The translations under genes and the position numbers were made by a program. The notes beneath the pieces are model-generated. The model was given only the letters and a program-made list of their open reading frames with translations, ran no database searches and was not told the DNA's origin. Positions 23,902-35,795 of a DNA stretch of 64,000 nt are shown here, in pieces (within the stretch, counting starts at the first letter, position 1; each line of letters starts with the position of its first letter). The stretch lies in assembly GCA_001986395.2 (NCBI GenBank), contig MQVO02000021.1:496001-560000 (forward strand). The letters run 5' to 3'. The DNA is from Irpex lacteus. Its lineage: Eukaryota > Basidiomycota > Agaricomycetes > Polyporales > Irpicaceae.

Positions 23902-25389
23902 CTACTCTGTCTTAACCTGCTCTTCGAGCCACTCCCAGAGCTTCTTGCATGATTCCACATCATAAGCCTCACTTCTGGCTCTCCCAAGCCGCGCCCATGG
24001 GACCAGAAACTGTATAAGGGCGGAGAAATCAGCCCGTTGTATTCCCATACTCTCGCACAGCCTACCTCTCCATTATACTTCAATGCCTCAGGCATCGTTC
24101 CGGCGTAGAGTTGAGTCAATGCTCCAAAGCGGATGGGTTGCAACGTTATGACATCCTGTTAGATCTCTTATCAGGCCTTTAGGTTGTATTGAAATGATAA
24201 CGATGTTACTAACGACCAAGAAGTACCCAATCTTGTAGATGTGATCATGCGTGTTTCTGTAAAGGTCCGTTTTGATGTTGCCTATACATTGATGTCAGTT
24301 ACTTCACCTTGGAAGCCTTATGATATCTCTGATAAATCGGAAACATACCGGGATTCACTGCAATGGACAGGATGCCCTGGTCACCATACCTCCGAGCCAC
24401 TTCTCTCGCTACCTGGATATTCGCCTACCAGATAATATTTGTTGAAACGAACTTCAAGCATGGAGTGGGTTACTTACGAACTTGCTTTGAGCGTAAAGTG
24501 TCGATCTCCGCAGTTTCCTTCTTGCAGGTCCGTCCTTCAATGTGTTGTACCTGACCGTCTCAAGATAACACACGATAGAGGACGTCGTGATGACTCGCGC
24601 GTAGTGGTCTGGTGATGTCTCTCTGCCCTTTAGCAAGGCAGGCATCAGGAGCTCGGTCAGATACCAATGACCTGCCCATTGCGCTGAGTACGCTGAAGAT
24701 CGATAATAACCCAAACTACTTACCGAGAACGTTCGTGCCGAATGTCAAGTCGTATCCATCCGCGGTAAGCTGGTCGATAGGGTTGAACAGGACGCCGCTA
24801 ACAACCACGAGCATGAATAAACTTTGAGTACAACGACCGTAGTTGGGAAGGTGCTCACGCATTGTTGAAGAGAATGTGTAGTTCCTGCTCTTTGCTGCAC
24901 AGAGTGTTAGTTTGAACACCGTATAGTCGGATATTTGATGGTGAACGCACACCAAGAACTCTTTGGCACATCTTCGTATAGAGGCAAGATCTGCAAGGTC
25001 GAGGGTTAGGAATATAGCCTCGTTTCCTGTACTTTGCTGAAGCTCTTGAATAACTGGGTGTGCCTTTGTTTCGGACCTCCCCGCGATGTATACCTTAGCA
25101 TGCCTCATAAGAAGAGCCTTCGGCGAGACATTAGAAACAGTTGACACGACTATTCAGCAACACCTTACCTTCACTGTTTCCCTCCCGATCCCTGAATAAC
25201 CACCTAATGGTTTCCGCATCAGCGGCCGCATACTTAAACCAGGCATGTTTGTGGCTCGTCATTCTGACCTGTGACAATGCACACACGTCCAGTTAAGTCC
25301 GGGACATCTTCGACGCTGAACGTTGGGCGCGGGGGGTACAGCTGCGTGAAAACTGAACGAGTAGCGTGTATGAACTCGGCGAAGCGCAT
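23902..25389 (-). CDS. Short-chain dehydrogenase/reductase, retinol-dehydrogenase-like
   Basis: NAD(P)-dependent oxidoreductase of the classical SDR fold. Exon 1 starts at 25389 (MRFAEFIHATRSVF) and runs into GRVCIVTG. After an intron the cofactor loop is completed as TGGYSGIGRETVK. Later exons read KVYIAGRSETKA, FLTLDLADLASIRRCAKEFL, LHILFNNA, GVLFNPIDQL, FGTNVLG and HWYLTELLMPALL. The catalytic Ser region is ARVITTSSIV, the YxxxK motif is LYAQSKF, followed by IQVAREVARRYGDQGILS and AVNPG, then ALTQLYAGTMPEALKYNGE. The protein ends in a charged helix (KLWEWLEEQVKTE). Ser, Tyr and Lys catalytic residues are all visible. About 330-350 residues after removing seven or eight introns. Substrate unknown. 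A longer in-frame start exists further upstream, but its sequence is not SDR-like. Confidence 0.85.
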
Positions 25390-25929
25390 GGTGACGGGAG
25401 TTGCTGAGAGGGTACAACTCGAGAGGCATCTTCGTTTAGACTTTATACAAGGCGTGATGCAGAGCCTGACTGACACGCATGCCACTCGTGTTGATTATTA
25501 CAGCCCTGCATTCCATCAGCTCTGTACGCTGACAGGAGGCTATAGGGAGCCAGACCTCACTCACCCACGAACTTCATACCAGATAGCATACAGCGCTGGG
25601 ATGAGCGCCGATGGAAAGACGGTCCTGAAGATGATCTCTTGTCGGCTTCGGAGAGATGATCAAGAGATGGCTTGTCAGGAAGCACTCTTCCAAAATGCCC
25701 GTCCTCGTACTGTGAGTCTGAGACTGACATTTGCCATAAGGTTTTCCGGCCGTAACCAGCGCCTTGCTTGGATATCTCCGATCAGGTTGACTTCGCTGTC
25801 TCTTCGTACCCGGGCCTCGCATATTCCTTGAGTCTGACAGAAGAACAGCACCGTACAGTGCGAACTGTAAGTAACCGATGCTAAAGTAAGTTGTTTGCAT
25901 ACTGTTCCATAAATTGCATGTGATGTCAA

Positions 25930-26193
25930 TCCTCTCAGGCAACCGGGCAAACTTGGAGGACTACTATTCCCATGCTTGATCACTAAGAAATCCGAGTACC
26001 TTGTGCTCCAGTTGCCACCTATTGACTCAAGGATGGGCACGATAGTCACATACCTTGGGTATGGGCGAAAAGCTGTGGCGTAGATATGAAAACACGCAGA
26101 TATATCCAGTGAGATCGGGGGTATTTTTGAGTTTGCACTGCGGTATCGGGAATCGACACTATGCAGAGTGCGCATAAACTCGGTGAGATGCAT
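25930..26193 (-). pseudogene. Decayed N-terminal fragment of a second SDR gene
   Basis: The minus-strand frame starting at 26193 reads MHLTEFMRTLHSV, resembling the intact neighbour's MRFAEFIHATRSV. Downstream an acceptor-like CAATAG is followed by GTGGCAACTGG, which lines up with the neighbour's acceptor and its GTGGTTATTCAGGG (start of the GGxSGIG cofactor loop). Here the loop reads GGNWSTRY, so the glycines needed for cofactor binding are lost. A further stretch (ttcttagtgatcaagcatgg) still resembles the neighbour's next exon. Later SDR motifs (NNA, YxxxK) are not recognisable. I infer a tandem duplicate that has decayed. The alignment was by eye, so the ends are approximate. Confidence 0.5.
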
Positions 26194-27337
26194 GACAGAG
26201 TAGAAGCGACGACGGTACCATTTCAGTGTATCACTTGGTACATGATGGCAGCTAACATATGCATTGAACAAACGCTGCTCTCGGCAATAGACCGCTAAAA
26301 CTTGTGCCTAGCCCAAGGGGCTCCGAGTCACGACTGTTGGAGAAGATGTAGTTCTTAACGACGAGCGCTGCCCGGATCGACGTCGTCTGTTATTTCTATG
26401 GTCAACGATTCAAGGTAGACTCGGAATCGTAGGCCAGTTTTGTTCAACATGACATCAACCTGTGGAATGAGTGATATCGCCGGTCAGATTGTGTTTGAGG
26501 CTCTGGCTTCACCTGCTACAGCCTAACTGCACTTCGTCGAGTTCAACTTCAACGTGTATACGCTACGACTTAAGTCACATAGATTAACCGTGACCAGAGA
26601 TTCACCTGCTTGACCGACGGCGCACAAGATATATAAGCAGCATTTGCACTGATACATGTCAGACATACCGTAGTGTTAATAGCCAGCAACCTCTGAGTCG
26701 GTAGTCGCGATCTTTAGTTACGAAACCGCGAAATCATGATGCAAGCTCAAGTTCAAATCGAAGTTCAGCGCTCAGCGCTCAGCGCTCAGCTCTTAGCAGT
26801 AGGAGAGCGTGGGAATATATCGTTCCGATTTCCTCAAATCGGGTATCTTGTGGGGAAAAATGGCCTCCTTGCACGTGACAAAATATGACGGCTCCGCGGC
26901 CCGGTTCCTCTCGGGTTCTTCCGCGGCGGCCACTCTCGAGCGCTCTGCAGTCAATGAGGTTCATCACTGGTTCACATCGCGATCGTTTATAAGGGTATTT
27001 GGTACTTGTAATCAGTAGTGACACTGCTGCGAAAACTAGCAGATGTTTGGCGTATAGTGTGTAATTTTTGAGTATCATGCATTGTACTTATTGTCACAAG
27101 AACAACGTGCACATAGCTGCTGGTCGGAGCGCCAGGGGCGCGCAGACCTGCAGCGATGTGCCAAGTTGGTCTTCAGTAACTACGAAAGATGTAAGATGTA
27201 AGATGGCCGGACAGTATGATCGCGTCAAAACAGTAAGACGATGGTGCGGCTGACGGCGTGGTAGCAAAATAGTAAGATCGGCCTTGCGCCTCCCGCTCCC
27301 GACTTTTGTGTAATAAGGCCAATGGCTCTGTCGCCGT
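26194..27337. other. Gene-poor stretch
   Basis: No coding region can be supported. Frames on both strands are short and overlapping. A GC-rich patch near 26860-26960 and a simple tandem repeat at 26764-26793 stand out from the AT-richer background. Confidence 0.45.
26764..26793 (+). repeat. Short tandem repeat of a cagcgct 7-mer
   Basis: The unit cagcgct (also readable as gctcagc) repeats about three and a half times in a row and then degrades into cagctctta. It lies in gene-free DNA. Confidence 0.75.
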
Positions 27338-28056
27338 TCACTCAGGCGGCATTAGCCCACAAGTATAAGTAGATGGGTTCATCGTGTTTGTGTTACATGT
27401 TATTATGGTAAGGCTGAATATGTGTACCGTACTGTATTTCGCCTCCAATGCCATGAGCTCACTGGGAGCCGGATTGAGAGGAGCCGGCATATTGCTATTG
27501 CTTGAGTAGATACTAATAGCCGTGGCATTCGTCGACAGGCTCGGAGGAGAGTACGGGTTCCATGGCCAGTATCCGTTCGAATTGCGCTGTAGCTGCTGCC
27601 AGGGAACTGCAGGTAACGATTCCGAGGCTTGCTGAGAGGTGTACTGTACTATTACGACCGTAGCGGGCGTGGGTTGTGACTGTGACGCGGCATGTTGTTA
27701 GATTCTAACAACCACCAGGGGGGTGGGACCGTGACATCCGCTATTTTAACAACATATGTCACGGTCGTGTCACTCAGTGCGCCGCAGGCACGGAAAATAT
27801 GTGACAAATTGTGACAGGCGTGATGTGCCGACTCGCCAGGATTTAACAACATCCCCCGCTGTGACCCGTGACAGGCGCCGAAATAACAACATTTTCGACC
27901 TCGTTGTGACCCGTGACCCCCGTTACGGTCGTAATAGTACAGTACGCCGCGGCCTGGAGCATTATAACTTGGTGCATTCGTTGCGTTGAGCAATGATAAC
28001 GCTGCTTGCGCTTCAGCAAGTTTACCTTGCAAGTCTTCGTATCCAGCAATAGTGTT
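27338..28056 (-). pseudogene. Coding exon of an unknown protein, split by a MITE-like insertion
   Basis: On the minus strand an open frame starts after an acceptor-like CGATAG at 28057 and reads a helical segment (LQGKLAEAQAALSLLNATN) up to 27946. It resumes in the same frame at 27640 and stays open for about 100 codons to a TGA at 27338-27340, with Ser/Pro/Asn-rich text (PWNPYSPPSLSTNATAISIY). The two halves are separated exactly by the 305-bp element at 27641-27945; removing the element leaves the frame intact. A helix followed by a low-complexity Ser/Pro region looks like a piece of a regulatory or structural protein, but the family is not recognised. Upstream exons were not found, so the gene may have been a remnant already. 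Confidence 0.45.
27641..27945. mobile_element. MITE-like non-autonomous DNA transposon with terminal inverted repeats
   Basis: The left end begins gtactgtactattacgacc and the right end, read on the other strand, begins with the same bases. The terminal inverted repeats match over 27 positions with one mismatch; the first 22 are identical. The outermost GTAC (or TA) may be the target-site duplication. The 305-bp interior has no coding capacity. It carries subterminal TGTGAC/GTGACA motifs in both orientations, three copies of an (T)TAACAACAT word (near 27744, 27842 and 27883) and a perfect hairpin (gttgttagattctaacaac, about 27692-27710). This is the expected structure of a miniature inverted-repeat element mobilised by a transposase encoded elsewhere. 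Confidence 0.8.
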
Positions 28057-28722
28057 CTATCGTGCACCTGCTTTTCGCATTCGGTTAACCGCTCGTGCCA
28101 AGTTGCAGCGTTGGGTCGATAGCAATAAAATTGTGATCCCTAGTCTTGGTCTTCCAATTTAGTGGTGATTTGGGCTTGAGGCCTAGAATCGGCTCTCTTA
28201 GTCTTATAGCATACAGTAACGGTTGTTTGTCACTACCTCACTCGCACTGTCGCACACTTTCGAGGAAATCGGTACAAGGCGCCAGCCGCCTAAAAACAAG
28301 TTCGGATTGTACACCTGGTACAGCTAAGTCACGCATTTGGGTGCATGATGCATAACGAGACAAAAGCTCATGCCAGTGACGGCGCGGGTACACGAGCTCC
28401 CAGCTAATGACAGAACGTGATTCACGAAAGATGGTCATTATGAGCCGACTGAGCCGACTCGGATTGCTACTGAAGCAGCACTCAGGCTGCGAGCCATGGT
28501 AAATACTGGCATCGTCACACAGCCTATTTCGAGGGACGATCCTATTCATCAAAGCCGACGGAGTACTATTCAAGCACAAAGATATGATTTTACTCAGATA
28601 AGAAACTTGAATGAAGTTGAAATTTTATCATATCTAATCCATGATTCCAACACCGTTTCCAAACGCAATCCCAAAGCACTTACACCAAATACGACAACTT
28701 CAACGCCCCCCCCCCCTCCCCC
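28057..28722. other. Gene-free stretch ending in a poly-C tract
   Basis: No supported gene. Short frames occur on both strands. The right end holds a C-rich homopolymer tract (about 28705-28723) directly next to the stop codon of the following minus-strand gene. Confidence 0.45.
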
Positions 28723-28723
28723 C
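28705..28723 (+). repeat. Poly-C / poly-G homopolymer tract
   Basis: A run of C interrupted by a single T abuts the CTA that is the reverse complement of the next gene's TAG stop. On the transcript of that gene it would be a G-run at the very start of the 3' UTR. Assembly errors in such runs are common, so the length is uncertain. Confidence 0.75.
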
Positions 28724-30598
28724 TAGTTCTTTTGCAGGAGGTTCAGCCTGAGAGGCCCACCGCAGTTCTCATTAGCTATAGCATTCGAGTTGTCAGTCAT
28801 GAATCTGGCGGGAGGAGGTATAGACTGCTCACGATTTCCAGCACAGGTCACACTGCACTCGTACCAGGTCCTTGCCGTCGAATTAGCTCCATTCACTAGA
28901 GAATTTCCCTGCGAAATCCAGGATATCAATACCTAAAATATTTTAGAAAACTAATGCACTTACGCAGTAGCACTCATCGCCATATTCTACACCAGCGAGC
29001 TTGAACCCAAGACCGCCACAATAGTTGGCGCATACCGTTTTGGTCATGGTCGAGTTTGTGGTAGACGCCCCAGTGAGGGCACGACCGTTTGTTCCCTCTG
29101 CAATGCAAGCAACCTCGGACCAGCCGCTAGGCAAAGGAGGCTGAGCATTGATGAAGCCAGGCGTGGGCCTCGGAGGATCACATGTGGGTTTGGGGCCGGT
29201 ACCAACCCACATGGGGTTGCAGCCGGGGAGCTCGGTAAGAGGTGCAGAAAGAGAACCAATGGGTTCGTCGACGATTTCTCCGTCAATCTTACAGGCAGAG
29301 GCAGCGTTGTTGTTAATCAATGGTTCAAAGACAGGGCAATCTAAGCAATGAGGTTGTTAGGAATGTCCACGCGAAATCATACTAGAGGTGACGTACTCTC
29401 CAGAATACCCGATACATCCCCACACGTATCGAGAGCGGATTGTAGAACCGTCTTATTCGCCCATCCGTCAACGAAGTCTCCATGGAAGCCGAGGCCAGTG
29501 TCGTCGCCGAATGACCAGACCCACGCGCCGGCTTTGTATGGGAATTGATCGACGCTAACAAACATCTCGTAGAACAGACTAACGAGCTTGACTGGATGAG
29601 TCGATGGACAGGACCCGGTATTATAGTTCTCAATTGGATATGCCATATGGGACTTGTGGTCGGGACTGTCGAGATTTACGCCATCCCAGCAGGTGGGGAA
29701 GAAGACCTGTGCTCGCATGCCATCGGGGCACTGGTGCGGGAAGAAGTCTGGTCTTTCAGCTGAGGGGGGTGAAGTTAGCGTTCGAGACAAAACAAAATAG
29801 AATCCTGGGAAGCATTACCCCAATCTGGGTCGCCGCTGTGGTCGTTATTGTAATCTACGCAACGTGGTTAATAAAATAATCAACACTTTGGGCAGAGTAA
29901 CGTACCGAGACAAACGTAGCTGATAGCCTGGTCTGCATGATTGCTGGCATTGTTGACGCGACGAAGAGGGTCCCCAGCGAGCATCTGGGAAGGTTTAGCA
30001 ACATCCCAGTCAGGGTGGATAGCCCAAGACTCACACGCAAGCCAGTCGGGAAGGCGTGGACTTTATCATTGTTGGGTCCAGGACGCGCCAGATAGTATAC
30101 ATTGAAGGTATTGGCTATATAACAATGTTAATATCGTTTCCAGCCATATAATGGGCGATTAAAGTACTCACGGATCGGAGTAAACGTGTTTGCGTCTAAA
30201 TCCCTATAGTAGAGCTTCGGCTATTGGCTCGATTTAATTAAATTGTTTTTTGAAGCTTTAAAGTGTTGGTTCTTACCGTCCAGTAGTTACTCTTGTCCGT
30301 AGGCACGGGTATCGTGGTACATTGACTTGTGATTAAATCGTCGTAATTGTAGGTGGCAGAGAATCGACTTCCACCAGCAATCTGCAGCAGACGTAATGAG
30401 CAACGTTAATGGCTACGAGAGAAGGGGTATCTTTACCGAGTGGAGGTGCGAGGACACGACGCCAGGAGAGATGATAGAGTCCAACCTAGTATCCACGATA
30501 GGTCGGACCCCGCCGAAGATCCAGAAGGTGGCGGATGCGAGCGGAAGGGCTGCAGGAACAGCAACTGCGAGAAATCCAAAATAGCGATTGAGATGCAT
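28723..30598 (-). CDS. Secreted DUF1996 + WSC domain protein
   Basis: Start at 30598 with a signal peptide (MHLNRYFGFLAVAVPAALPL, cleavage near ASA). The mature protein begins FWIFGGVRPIVDTRLDSIISPG, split over a few exons; this is the typical DUF1996 opening of fungal extracellular proteins. Later exons give NTFNVYYLARPG, DQAISYVCL, HQCPDGMRAQVFFPTCWDG, HKSHMAYP and FGDDTGLGFHGDFVDGW, all usual for the family. After FEPLINNN comes a C-terminal WSC carbohydrate-binding domain (GWSEVACIAEGTNGRAL, CANYC, YGDECYC, GNSLVNG, CAGN, CGGPLRLNLLQ). A 57-nt in-frame intron near 28780-28840 probably restores CAGNPNENCGGP. Expected role: extracellular or wall protein binding glycans; catalytic activity is not established for the family. 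Confidence 0.9.
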
Positions 30599-32616
30599 CC
30601 TGAGTAATGCAATGAAGCAGGTGAAGTTCTGAGTTCGCGAATGTCGAGTCGCTGCTCACCTCGAGGTATCTCTTGTGTGCTTTTATACTCACAGAAGAAA
30701 ATGTATTTCAACATCAACGGGGGATTCGCGGACAAGACGTTGGTCCTACTCTCGCCGTAGAGCAACTCACGAGTGCAGAGACCAGGTGGTCTTACCCAAA
30801 ACGACGCACGCGGGTGAACTGACAGCATCGCACCGCTCATCAGTTAGTGAGCAGCGGTGGAGAGCGTTCTAGGGATCTAAACATAGCATGAGATGTAGGC
30901 ATAACAGTGACATTCTGATATGAGGAAGGAGACGTACGTCGCATTTGCTATATGTTCAGCAAGCCAATTTAGGGCTTCGCGCCGGTCAAGGTACATGTGC
31001 ACACGCAAACCAGCGGACAGCCCACGAGAGTTTTACGCATGTAGTAAACCTGAGAAGAAGAGCTGGGCAATGTGAAGGTATTGCGACCGTAGTATTATCA
31101 CATAGTAACAGACAATCTTTAAATGACACAGCGACTTGCTTGTGTAGCAGCCTGTCAGCTGACGAGACAATCCAGAGAGGAAGTATGAGTTAGTTGAGCG
31201 TACCTTGTGCAATCACCGAGAGTATATTCATCTTTGGCTTCGCAAACCACGCATCCCCCAAGGTTCCGTACCTAATACACACTTTGTCGCAGCACGGGAT
31301 GTAGGCACCAATACACAGGTGAGAACTGTGGAGCTCATGAGAAGTGTTGCGATCCTCGTGGAGATATGAGCTCCGAAGATTTAGACTATCTAGTTCAAAT
31401 CCCTACAATTAAAAGTGATGTATCGCGAGCATGATCTAAATGTACTCACACGTTTGTACAGCGGCCGTGTTTGTGATCTGATATGCTTAAATTGCACGGC
31501 AAATCTAGACAGAGGTAGATCTTTCTCGTGGTGGTAGCTAGAGGATAATGAAAGTTTACCATACATGGCGACCAGCATCCTTGAGTTCCGCTCGCCAAAT
31601 GACAAATAGGGCAAGAATTTGGCTTACTTACTTAAAGACAACGTGGCGCGATTCGGAAAAACTGAATTTGATATACACCACGGACATCAGTACCCCGACG
31701 CAGGACATAGCTAACCAGAAGTTGCAAGTATCTTACTAGAAAGATTATGTGGCAATTGGTAGTGCCGATTTCAATAAGATAGCGATACAGCTAGTAGCAT
31801 AACCAATTCAGCTAGATATGTGATAATCTCAGCGCAACTCGAAGGCTCCTGGGAGACAGACTCACTAGAACATACAATTCACTGGCTGAAATTGAGTCTG
31901 TTGCGACCGAGATAGTGATCTGCAGTGAGGACATGTGGTCAATGCGCGAGAGGTGTTACGTGAGTCAAAACATACGGTGGCTAGAAGGCGCTGTGACTCT
32001 ATTTGTAAAGAGCATTAGAAAAGCCCTTCTTTATCCTATTCGAGCCTTATAGCGCTGCATCCGAGTCACTAGCAGCATGATTCGTGCGACACCCGTCGGA
32101 TTGGCTGAATTGGTCACGCTGTTGTATAAGGCACCTATGGCGAAACCGGACGACGCATTCTTCACATCAAATGACATACAGCTGATACTCCCTTCGAGAT
32201 GGTCTTGTCCGAGCCCCAGAGGCGTAGGTCAGGCAATGTCCTTGGTTTCCGAAAGGCAGGCGACTTGGTCGCGTGTTGGACTGTAGCATATGTCTTGCCC
32301 TGTAGAGCCATCTACTCACCATCTTTGCTGATACGAAGCAGTGCGCATGAATAGGCGGAACGGCGAGCACTCCGTGTATTTCACGGCATATGTGCTCACA
32401 TGGCTACGTTGTTCACGACCATTGGTAGTTAGTTATTGCATCGAACCATCCATTTTGTCGCATCAAGCACAAACTCAGACTCCGTAAGTAGAAGGATATG
32501 ATTTGAAGATACGGGTAACATTCAGTCCGGTTGATTCTGCGGAAGAAAGCACGCGTCAGTACATCTCGTGATATCATGTGCAGCAAGATGTCTAATACCT
32601 CTAAATGGGTCCTTTC
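30599..32616. other. Gene-poor stretch of 2 kb
   Basis: The left end includes the promoter of the DUF1996-WSC gene. At about 31650-31735 the minus strand reads a hydrophobic run (FWLAMSCVGVLMSVVYIKF) and near 31440-31520 RFAVQFKHIRSQTRPLYK; these could be pieces of a decayed membrane-protein gene but do not join into a model. Nothing else is supported. Confidence 0.4.
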
Positions 32617-35517
32617 TCAGCACCGTTCGAAGACACGGTAGAGGTCGGGCAGATTGGCAACCTGAACCACGTCACGGTCAAGTAGAGTTCGAGGGGGCGT
32701 CATGTACTTCGCCATGGCAGGGAATAGCAAGTGCTGGATCTGCCACCGAACCGCGGTTACCGTGGTTTTCTCGCTTTCAGATAGCTCGGCCTCTCCGGAG
32801 TCAGTTGACGTATCGCAGAACAGCGGCTCGGGGACGTAAAAGTATGCGAGCTCCCGTAGAAAGCTCTCGAAGCATTCGGCCTCGGAGTGCCAGTTGACCT
32901 GAGCGCTTATATTCTCAGCATCTCACACGCTACGTCATCCTGCCTGTGGCAGATGCACTCACTTGAGGACCAAGTCGCATCAAGAACAGAGGCAGTTTGT
33001 CGAGATTTGGGACGTAGCCTTTCAAAAGAAGGGGTAGGCTGTTCACCAACCCTCCTTCCGTAATCTCCAGTAAGAAGTAGTCGCGTAGCATTTCGCGCCC
33101 CTTCATGATGATGCCTACGATTTTCTGCAATGATCGGTTGAAGTGAGTGAAGATATCATCCCCAATGGTCTAGTGGAAGGATACTAACATCAACGATTTC
33201 CTCTTTGCTGAGCCGACTGTTCTCCGTCCCTTCTTCGGCGCTGACCGCTAGCTTCACTAATTTGCGAAGAGATGGCGCCGGTTCCAGTTTGATTCTGCTG
33301 AAGCTACCGAACTGGATGAGACCAAGCTGATAAAAGAATTCTTCGCTTTGCGCAGGTGAATACGGAATGTGATCGGGAGTAACATCATAAAGCATACCAA
33401 AGGGCACCGTGGTTGACGAGATATAATTTCTTGGAATGTTGTATTAAGGATAAACATCTCCCGAAGTCTACAATACCGACGAAGATGTGCTTCTGAAGAA
33501 TTTCAGTCAGTTCTAGTTGTATTAAAGTCAGTCATGTGCTTCAAATTCATAAAAGCCTGTTACCTTCATGCTTGTCGCTATACATGGTATCCCTCAGCTC
33601 TAGAACAGTTCCAAGATTGCACTTCGACAGGGGAATATCGGGAACTTTAATTGTGGGACGGTGTAAGTCTGCTTCTGCTGAGGGAATTTGAGACGGGTTC
33701 AAGATCGGAAACATGGAATCAAGCGTGCGGTCTTGCTGAGATGTCCGCACTTTGTGATGCGACGGGGTCTTCTTTGTTCCTGACGTTGTCAAATACATCA
33801 GCGTGGGGTATGAGGACAGACAGCATGCATATTACCAGTGTTGGCAGGTGTGGAAGGTCCACTTTGCTCGCTGCTTCCACTATCCTGGGCCTCGTCAGCG
33901 ATCTCCTGCTCTCGTTCTTTTCCCTTCGCCCTGTCTTTGATGATGAGGGTCGCCGGAATAACTCCACCAGTCAACAAAGTCTAACGGAGAGCTCAGCAAC
34001 AAGAGTAGTCCATATTGTGGCGCAAACTTACTTGGTATTCGAATGTCTTAGACTGATTCTGGCTGACTAGAACATTGTGAATGGTATCGGATATGCGCTG
34101 CGTAATGCTCTCCTCGTTGAGAAAGTGGACTTCTCTCTTAGTAGGATGCACGTTGACATCAATAGAGCGCGGATCAATCTCCAAACTGATGCCAGGGGTC
34201 AGTAAGAAACAGGCGACTTGAATACTAGTGCGTACCTGAGGTAGAGAAAAGGACAGGTGCCTTTGGGAAGGATATTAACATAGATGGCCTCTAATGCCTT
34301 CTTCATGCGGGAGGACTCAACCAGGCGATCTGAGCGACCCGGGTGAAAAAGGTCAAATGACTAGCACGGCAGCAATTGGCGTGACATACGATTAATGAAC
34401 AAGAGGAACACAGTCTTCTTTGCTTGATAATTAGGATTAGTGAAGTACGCTTCGGCAGACCACTTCGTGGAATTGTCGTCGTCTACATCCATGCTTTCGT
34501 CCCCATTGTCCGCAGAAGGATCAACCTCTGCGTGGAGAAGGTCCTTCGCAATAGTTTGACCATACGTATGCCGTATAGTGTTTTTGACCGATGATCCCGA
34601 CGGTGTGGTAAGCTCGGGAGCCGCTGACCCTGACTATCGAATAGTTAAGCGATCATGACGCAGCATAAGGTCGTCAATGAATGCACAATTTACCTTTTTG
34701 CATGAGAACGATACATGTGGATTATGAATAGCATACTTAGTTACCACATCAAGAATTCGGGAATACTCCTCGGACGAGCCTCTAAGCGCAGATAGACGAG
34801 CCGGGGTATTGTAGAACAGATTCTCGACCTGCATGCGATGAGATAGGTAATGCAGCAGAAGAAGGCACGTACGGTTATGGTCGTGCCATCGTTACCCGCG
34901 CACGCTTTGGGCTCCAAGGGCGCGCCATCTTTAACTACCATGGCACCATCGGAATACGAAGCTCTAAGAAGTTTACGATGTTACAGTGATGGTTCGGGTA
35001 GCTGAATACGACACGTACTTCCATGCACAAGTGTCTGACTTCGTCTTCGTGATAACAGTCAGGTTGGACACGTATGAGATTGAGGCCAAAGCTTCGCCCC
35101 GGAAACCGTAGGTCGTGAGCTTCTCCAAGTCTTGGAAGGCGGTTATCTTGGAAGTTGTGAATCGTTCTGCGAGTATTGGCAGATCTGCTTTCTGTTTGGA
35201 GTACATTTAGTGAGCAATGTTGCGTTAAGTCGACATGCCACACTACTCACCCGTATACCACATCCGTTGTCCTGAATCTGTAGCAGCTTCATACCGCCAT
35301 CCTTGACTGTCACGCGAATTGAGGTCGCTCCAGCATCCAAACTATTCTCAAGGAGCTCCTTAAGAGCAGACGATGGTCGATGTATGATCTAGAGCACGAA
35401 TAAGGTCGATTGCAGTGCCTGAGAAACGAATTCACGAACCTCCCCTGCAGCAATCCGGTTAATAACAGCCTGTTGAAGGCGGCGAATAGGCTGTGGGCCT
35501 ATTCCTGAGTCAGCCAT
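32617..35517 (-). CDS. MLH1: DNA mismatch repair protein MLH1 (MutL family)
   Basis: MutL-alpha subunit, a GHKL ATPase acting in the nucleus after MutS recognises a mismatch. Starting at 35517 ([16 protein letters not shown]), the exons read VINRIAAGE, then [18 protein letters not shown] (ATPase motif I), [11 protein letters not shown] (motif II), TTSKI and [13 protein letters not shown] (motif III), and later [27 protein letters not shown] marks the end of the N-terminal domain. A Ser/Glu-rich linker leads to the MLH1 C-terminal dimerisation domain ([39 protein letters not shown]). The protein ends YRVFERC; a terminal FERC is the hallmark of MLH1 rather than PMS1 or MLH3. About 730 residues after removal of roughly a dozen introns. 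All visible motifs are intact, so the gene should be functional. Confidence 0.95.
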
Positions 35518-35795
35518 TTTCGGTCTGAGTTGCAGCTACAACGTTCGCAGTCAAAGTAGAAGACAAACTGGTCATTTACGTTGAGAACATGCATGAAGTT
35601 AGCAGCACGCGTATACAGACGCGGTCAAGTCTATATGCGTGTAGACGCCCGCATTATCTCATCGAATATGTGGCCAAAACAGGAAGGTATTGTAATTCAA
35701 CATACAATTCTGGCGGGACCAGCGAATCATTCTTAACAGTACTTTCACATCTTACAATCCGGTTAGAGCCAACATAATGTACATTGGAAGTACTG

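Noticed and set aside
31330..31410. Possible tRNA (gttcaaatccc resembles a B box)
   Set aside because: No matching A box, acceptor stem or anticodon arm could be paired around it.
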